Assembly (NCBI RefSeq): GCF_019598945.1
Contig: NZ_CP080598.1
Span: 4,278,001-4,342,000, forward strand
Source: Sphaerospermopsis torques-reginae ITEP-024
GTDB lineage: Bacteria > Cyanobacteriota > Cyanobacteriia > Cyanobacteriales > Nostocaceae
Direction: 5' to 3'
DNA length: 64,000 nucleotides
The notes below the pieces were generated by a model that did not search any database, was not told the DNA's origin, and was given only the letters and a program-made list of their open reading frames with translations. Of this stretch, positions 60,158-64,000 are shown piece by piece (positions within the stretch are counted from its first letter, which is position 1; every line of letters begins with the position of its first letter). The position numbers and the translations under genes were made by a program.

Positions 60158-60727
60158 ATGAACTTTCCAGAAATTAACGTTCCCGGTGATGGACAACTTC
60201 ACGCCCGCTTAACTACTTCCTTGGGTGAAATTGTGGTTAAATTGGAAGAAGATAAAACCCCCAATACTGTTAAAAATTTTGTCGGTTTAGCTACCGGAAA
60301 CATTGACTGGAAAGATCCTAAAACCGGTGCATCTATGCTTGGTACTCCCGCTTATGATGGCGTTCGCTTTCACCGTGTCATACCCGGTTTTATGATTCAA
60401 TGCGGTGATCCTTTAAGTCGTTATCCTGATATGTCTCATCGTTGGGGTACTGGTGGACCCGGATATAGATTTGAGGATGAGTTTCATCCTGAATTGAAGC
60501 ACGATGAACCAGGTATTTTGTCAATGGCTAATGCAGGACCTGGAACTAATGGTTCTCAATGGTTTATTACAGAAGGTCCAACGCCTCATCTTGACAAAAG
60601 ACACAGTGTTTTTGGTCACGTAGTCACTGGTATGGATGTAGTGAATAAAATTGCTGATGTACGTACAACACGCGATCGCCCTAATCAAGATGTGGTGTTA
60701 GAAAAAGTGGAAATTTTCCGCAAGTAA
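60158..60727 (+). CDS. Cyclophilin-type peptidyl-prolyl cis-trans isomerase
   Basis: Protein-folding isomerase, 189 residues, cytoplasmic (no signal). Active-site residues are visible: Arg and Phe in [17 protein letters not shown], Gln/Met positions in FEDEFHPEL and [20 protein letters not shown], and Trp/His in [18 protein letters not shown]. It begins with [20 protein letters not shown]. Nothing unusual; single gene. Confidence 0.95.
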   Translation: MNFPEINVPGDGQLHARLTTSLGEIVVKLEEDKTPNTVKNFVGLATGNIDWKDPKTGASMLGTPAYDGVRFHRVIPGFMIQCGDPLSRYPDMSHRWGTGGPGYRFEDEFHPELKHDEPGILSMANAGPGTNGSQWFITEGPTPHLDKRHSVFGHVVTGMDVVNKIADVRTTRDRPNQDVVLEKVEIFRK

Positions 60728-60741
60728 TTAAGTAATTTTTT

Positions 60742-60777
60742 CAGATCCTTGACTTCTTCAAAAAGTTGAGGATCTAA
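60742..60777. repeat. GATCCTTGACTTCTTC/AAAGTTGAGGATC hairpin
   Basis: Degenerate member of the GATCCCCGACTTCT family, 15 bases after the cyclophilin stop and preceded by TTTTTTC. Could end either convergent transcript. Confidence 0.6.
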
Positions 60778-60814
60778 CAAATTAGACCTTTGAATCTTGG
60801 GAAAGTTGCGAAAT

Positions 60815-61477
60815 TTATTTGTGTTCTCTAGACTGTAAACCAGCTTGTAAAACCTGCAAAACATCAGACATCTTACCTGTTAATAATTCATTTACTGCTA
60901 ACCATAAACCTGGAAATAAACGACTTTTTAAAATACCATTTTCATCAGCAACTAATTCTAAATATTCACCTTTTTCTAAATAAAACCAAGTTAATTTTTG
61001 TTCTAAAACTTGCCAAACAATATACTCTTTCACACCATTACGACGATACGCTTGTTTTTTACCATGTAAATCAATAGCTGCACTACTAGCAGCAATTTCT
61101 ACTACTAATTCTGGCGCACCTTCAATATAATCATCTTCACTAATTCTAGTTTGTCCACCTGCTTCTGGTGTAATAATCAAAACTGCATCCGGTTGAGGTT
61201 CGTTATCGAAGTCTAAACGTACTGTAGGTTCAACTGCTAACTCTACACCAGGAGTTAAAACTTCATAATTGCCAAGCCATGTTAAGATGCGAGCATGAGG
61301 TTGACCATGACTTCGGAAACGTAAAGCAGCAGGCATAATATAAACAATTCCTTCGATTAGTTCAGCTTTTTTAACATTAGTTGTACTATCATAACGACGC
61401 TCAAATTCATAACGATTAAGTTTATCACCGTTAGTTAAAGGAAAAATAAGAGTAGAAGGAAAGGGTCGTTTAACCAT
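60815..61477 (-). CDS. Uma2 family (DUF820) nuclease-fold protein
   Basis: A 220-residue second Uma2 member, not close to the one at 28 kb. Marks: YEFERRYDSTTNVKKAELIE, YIMPAALRFRSHGQPHARIL, the Asp in NEPQPDAVLII, the Glu in APELVVEIAASSAAIDLHGK with the following Lys, and YRRNGVKEYIVWQ. The full PD-ExK-like set is present. A HIS-rich tail is absent. Function of the family not established; such genes move often among cyanobacteria. Convergent with the cyclophilin gene, divergent from chlB. Confidence 0.9.
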   Translation of the reverse strand: MVKRPFPSTLIFPLTNGDKLNRYEFERRYDSTTNVKKAELIEGIVYIMPAALRFRSHGQPHARILTWLGNYEVLTPGVELAVEPTVRLDFDNEPQPDAVLIITPEAGGQTRISEDDYIEGAPELVVEIAASSAAIDLHGKKQAYRRNGVKEYIVWQVLEQKLTWFYLEKGEYLELVADENGILKSRLFPGLWLAVNELLTGKMSDVLQVLQAGLQSREHK

Positions 61478-61798
61478 TATTTTTTACTGGATAATTACAC
61501 CATGAATACATGATAACAAAAAAATACTTTACATATCTCTAAAAACTGATAGAAATATTTATCAAAATATTTATCAAAATATTAAGATTTATTTACTTAA
61601 ACTATGGAAATATTTTAGCCCTTAACCCCCAAAATCCTATCTATGACTACCTTTGAGTAATGCTAAGATTTGCTAACACCGAGAAGTTAACTTCACTTAC
61701 TTAAAAAAGCTTATTTGTTGATAGCCAAAACTTTTGCGACAATCCAATTTAATAGGCGAAAACTCATAGTTATTAAAACTATCACAGGAGAAGACCGA
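61478..61798. other. chlB upstream region
   Basis: AT-rich, with a direct repeat of AAATATTTATCA (about 61550-61575). No obvious sigma70 promoter; the chlB ribosome-binding site AGGAG ends ten bases before its ATG. No gene. Confidence 0.4.
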
Positions 61799-63325
61799 AT
61801 GAAATTAGCTTACTGGATGTATGCTGGACCTGCTCACATTGGTACTTTACGGGTTGCTAGTTCCTTTAAAAATGTTCACGCTATTATGCACGCTCCTTTA
61901 GGAGATGACTATTTTAACGTCATGCGTTCGATGTTATCCAGAGAACGTGATTTTACACCAGTTACAGCGAGTATTGTAGATCGTCATGTTTTAGCGCGTG
62001 GTTCTCAAGAAAAGGTAGTAGAAAATATCACCCGCAAGGATGCAGAAGAACACCCAGATTTAATTGTTTTAACTCCTACTTGCACATCAAGTATTTTACA
62101 AGAAGATTTACAAAACTTTGTAGATCGGGCGCAAATGGATGCAAAAGGTGATGTGTTGTTAGCAGATGTTAATCATTATCGTGTGAATGAACTGCAAGCA
62201 GCAGACAGAACTTTACATCAAATTGTCAAATATTACATAGAAAAAGCGCGGAAAAAAGACGAATTACCAACTACAAAAACTGAAAAACCTTCAGTAAATA
62301 TTATTGGTATTTCTACCTTGGGTTTTCATAATAATCATGATTGCACAGAACTGAAAAAATTAATGGCAGATTTAGGAATTGAAGTTAATGCTGTGATTCC
62401 TGAAGGTGCTTCTGTTCATGAATTGAAAAATTTACCAAAAGCGTGGTTTAATTTAGTTCCTTATCGGGAATTGGGGTTATTAACTGCTAATTATTTACAA
62501 GAACAATTCGGTACACCTTTTGTAGATATTACCCCGATGGGAGTGGTGGAAACTGCTAGATGTATCCGCAAAATTCAACAAGTAATTAATCAACAAGGTG
62601 CGAATGTTGATTATGAGGAATTTATCAACGAACAAACTTTATATGTTTCCCAAGCTGCTTGGTTTTCTCGTTCTATTGACTGTCAAAATTTAACAGGTAA
62701 AAAAGCGGTGGTTTTTGGTGATAGTACCCATGCTGCGGCTATTACTAAAATTTTATCAAGAGAAATGGGAATTAAGGTAGTTTGGGCGGGTACTTATTGT
62801 AAATATGATGCTGACTGGTTTAGAGAACAGGTAAGCGAATATTGCGATGAGGTTTTAATTACAGAAGATCATGGAGAAATTGGAGATGCGATCGCTCGTG
62901 TTGAACCAGCAGCAATTTTCGGTACACAGATGGAACGTCATGTAGGTAAACGTTTAGATATTCCCTGCGGAGTCATTGCAGCACCTATTCATGTGCAAAA
63001 TTTCCCCATTGGTTACAAACCATTTATGGGTTATGAAGGTACAAATCAAATCACCGATTTAATCTATAATTCCTTCACTTTAGGAATGGAAGATCACCTG
63101 TTAGAAATCTTTGGTGGACACGATACAAAAGAGGTAATTACTAAAGGAATTTCTGCGGAATCTGATTTGCATTGGACAAAAGATGGTTTAGCAGAATTGA
63201 ATAAAATTCCTGGTTTTGTGCGGGGGAAAGTGAAGCGAAATACAGAAAAGTTTGCCCGTGAACGCGGGGTTAAAGATATTTCGGCTGAAGTTTTATATGC
63301 AGCTAAGGAGGCTGTAGGAGCTTAG
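61799..63325 (+). CDS. chlB: Light-independent protochlorophyllide reductase subunit B
   Basis: Catalytic subunit of dark-operative protochlorophyllide reductase (with ChlN, fed by ChlL), which makes chlorophyllide in darkness or low oxygen. From ATG 61799 ([15 protein letters not shown]) it has 508 residues, full length; 28 upstream codons are in frame but not conserved and AGGAG precedes this ATG. Asp36 (PLGDDYFNV), the unusual Asp ligand of the Fe-S cluster, is present, as are [44 protein letters not shown] and [18 protein letters not shown]. The C-terminal DUF2604-like helical end is complete. chlL and chlN are not in the window. Confidence 0.97.
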   Translation: MKLAYWMYAGPAHIGTLRVASSFKNVHAIMHAPLGDDYFNVMRSMLSRERDFTPVTASIVDRHVLARGSQEKVVENITRKDAEEHPDLIVLTPTCTSSILQEDLQNFVDRAQMDAKGDVLLADVNHYRVNELQAADRTLHQIVKYYIEKARKKDELPTTKTEKPSVNIIGISTLGFHNNHDCTELKKLMADLGIEVNAVIPEGASVHELKNLPKAWFNLVPYRELGLLTANYLQEQFGTPFVDITPMGVVETARCIRKIQQVINQQGANVDYEEFINEQTLYVSQAAWFSRSIDCQNLTGKKAVVFGDSTHAAAITKILSREMGIKVVWAGTYCKYDADWFREQVSEYCDEVLITEDHGEIGDAIARVEPAAIFGTQMERHVGKRLDIPCGVIAAPIHVQNFPIGYKPFMGYEGTNQITDLIYNSFTLGMEDHLLEIFGGHDTKEVITKGISAESDLHWTKDGLAELNKIPGFVRGKVKRNTEKFARERGVKDISAEVLYAAKEAVGA

Positions 63326-63348
63326 GTTTTGGGGATGAATTAATAATA

Positions 63349-63391
63349 TTAAGGGGTAAGGATTTATTGATGATCTTTACCTCTTAATTTT
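63349..63391 (+). terminator. Hairpin terminator candidate after chlB
   Basis: TTAAGGGGTAAGGAT pairs with ATCTTTACCTCTTAA across an eight-base loop, followed by TTTTG. It lies 25 bases behind the chlB stop. Confidence 0.55.
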
Positions 63392-63608
63392 GTGGTTAAA
63401 AATAATTGATAAATACTGATAATTGAAAGACGACAGGGTAACAATATACATCTTTACACCGTCAGTATTAGTTGTAAATTTTTATTTCTATAGCTCTAAC
63501 ATCACATCATCATATCTGATGATATAGTGAGTTCATAACCTATATATCTCTTATTGGTACAATACATGAGGTTATAAAATAACAATCACTATTCAGAAAC
63601 TCAACTCT

Positions 63609-64000
63609 ATGTATATTCTCAATGAATCGTCTATTGCTCATACCTTTTGTGAGCCTACTGCTATTACAGCCTATATTGGCTCATTATCAAAGTCCTATGA
63701 AACAATTTTACATCCTGCTTTGGCGAAATATTTATCAACTATTGAATATGAGCTAAGTAGTAAAAAATACTTAGCAGGATTAATCTATGTCCCAAACTAT
63801 CTTGATGAATTAGAAGACAATTTCATACGAGTTAGATGTGACAAGCATTTATATGCTGAGGAAGATATACTAGAAAAACTATGGATAATGACCAAGGAAG
63901 AACCAACTAAAGCTGTACAGGTGAATGCACTTGTCGAGGCTTTTGGATATGAGAAGCGTATTGTAAGTTCACCAGGTTACGGTAAATTTCACCTGACGAA
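63609..64000 (+). CDS. Unrecognised protein, 3' end outside window
   Basis: From ATG 63609 a frame of 130 codons is open to the right edge: YILNESSIAHTFCEPTAITA, YIGSLSKSYETILHPALAKY, LAGLIYVPNYLDELEDNFIR and FGYEKRIVSSPGYGKFHLT. Codon use is natural and the upstream DNA is repeat-free. I do not recognise a domain. The ratio of charged to hydrophobic residues fits a soluble protein. Confidence 0.6.
   Translation, partial: MYILNESSIAHTFCEPTAITAYIGSLSKSYETILHPALAKYLSTIEYELSSKKYLAGLIYVPNYLDELEDNFIRVRCDKHLYAEEDILEKLWIMTKEEPTKAVQVNALVEAFGYEKRIVSSPGYGKFHLT

Overview
This window is chromosomal DNA from a filamentous cyanobacterium, most likely of the order Nostocales (the Anabaena/Dolichospermum/Aphanizomenon side is a guess from style, not proven). 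The reasons are visible in the sequence: photosynthesis genes (chlB, psb30/ycf12, ycf37, raf1, menG), many HIP1 octamers (GCGATCGC), AT-rich DNA, heptanucleotide short tandem repeats (STRRs) at many gene boundaries, several families of hairpin and MITE-like dispersed repeats, and widely spaced genes on both strands. No tRNA, rRNA or CRISPR array was found.

Layout. 1-3.1 kb: the 3' part of an S8 protease gene that enters from the left edge, then a decayed IS4-type element lying next to (apparently inside) the remnant of a second transposase gene. 3.1-9.9 kb: HlyD-type adaptor, NAD(P)-binding SDR protein, DUF29 protein, a small sunset-type membrane protein, xth, a 64-residue zinc-ribbon protein behind a near-consensus NtcA-type promoter, and a BT1-type transporter. 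10-13.1 kb: a carotenoid oxygenase and a CYP120-like P450, converging on each other, which together look like a retinoid module. 13.3-19.3 kb: gdhA (with a possible NtcA box), a broken UPF0175 antitoxin gene, a four-carbon acid sugar kinase-like gene, and minC-minD-minE. 19.3-20.7 kb: a gene-free repeat zone containing a duplicated 182-bp unit that carries a conserved promoter-like motif and can fold. 20.7-23.1 kb: a tyrosinase gene whose stop overlaps the start of a DUF2182 membrane protein. 24.5-28.7 kb: a cell-wall amidase-like gene whose amidase active site appears to be destroyed, dnaG and a Uma2 nuclease-fold gene. 28.7-31.7 kb: acetamidase/formamidase and ureE-ureF-ureG. 31.8-35.3 kb: a cupin and a probable stress group (small anchored protein, DJ-1/PfpI domain fused to a helical domain, DUF2267, DUF6335).

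35.8-44.6 kb: an exported protein, a cyclase pseudogene with an internal deletion, a membrane protein, two decayed gene scraps, two half-size GDT1-type manganese exchangers, a YkgJ-type cysteine cluster protein, psb30, a probable papain-fold toxin with a candidate partner, and recJ. 44.7-57.7 kb: Ser/Thr kinase, larE, DUF445, menG, raf1, a UvrD-like helicase, a secreted three-repeat cysteine protein, rpmI-rplT, a solute-binding protein and ycf37. 57.8-64 kb: copper amine oxidase, cyclophilin, Uma2, chlB and an unrecognised gene that runs off the right edge.

The genes are mostly independent housekeeping and accessory units. Functional themes are nitrogen handling (gdhA, ureEFG, acetamidase, amine oxidase, two NtcA-like sites), photosystem/chlorophyll/Rubisco assembly, copper oxidases, and apocarotenoid metabolism. 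The most interesting leads are the duplicated promoter/hairpin unit at 19.5-20.2 kb, the tyrosinase-DUF2182 pair, the amidase with two active-site Gln substitutions, and the papain-fold toxin pair.
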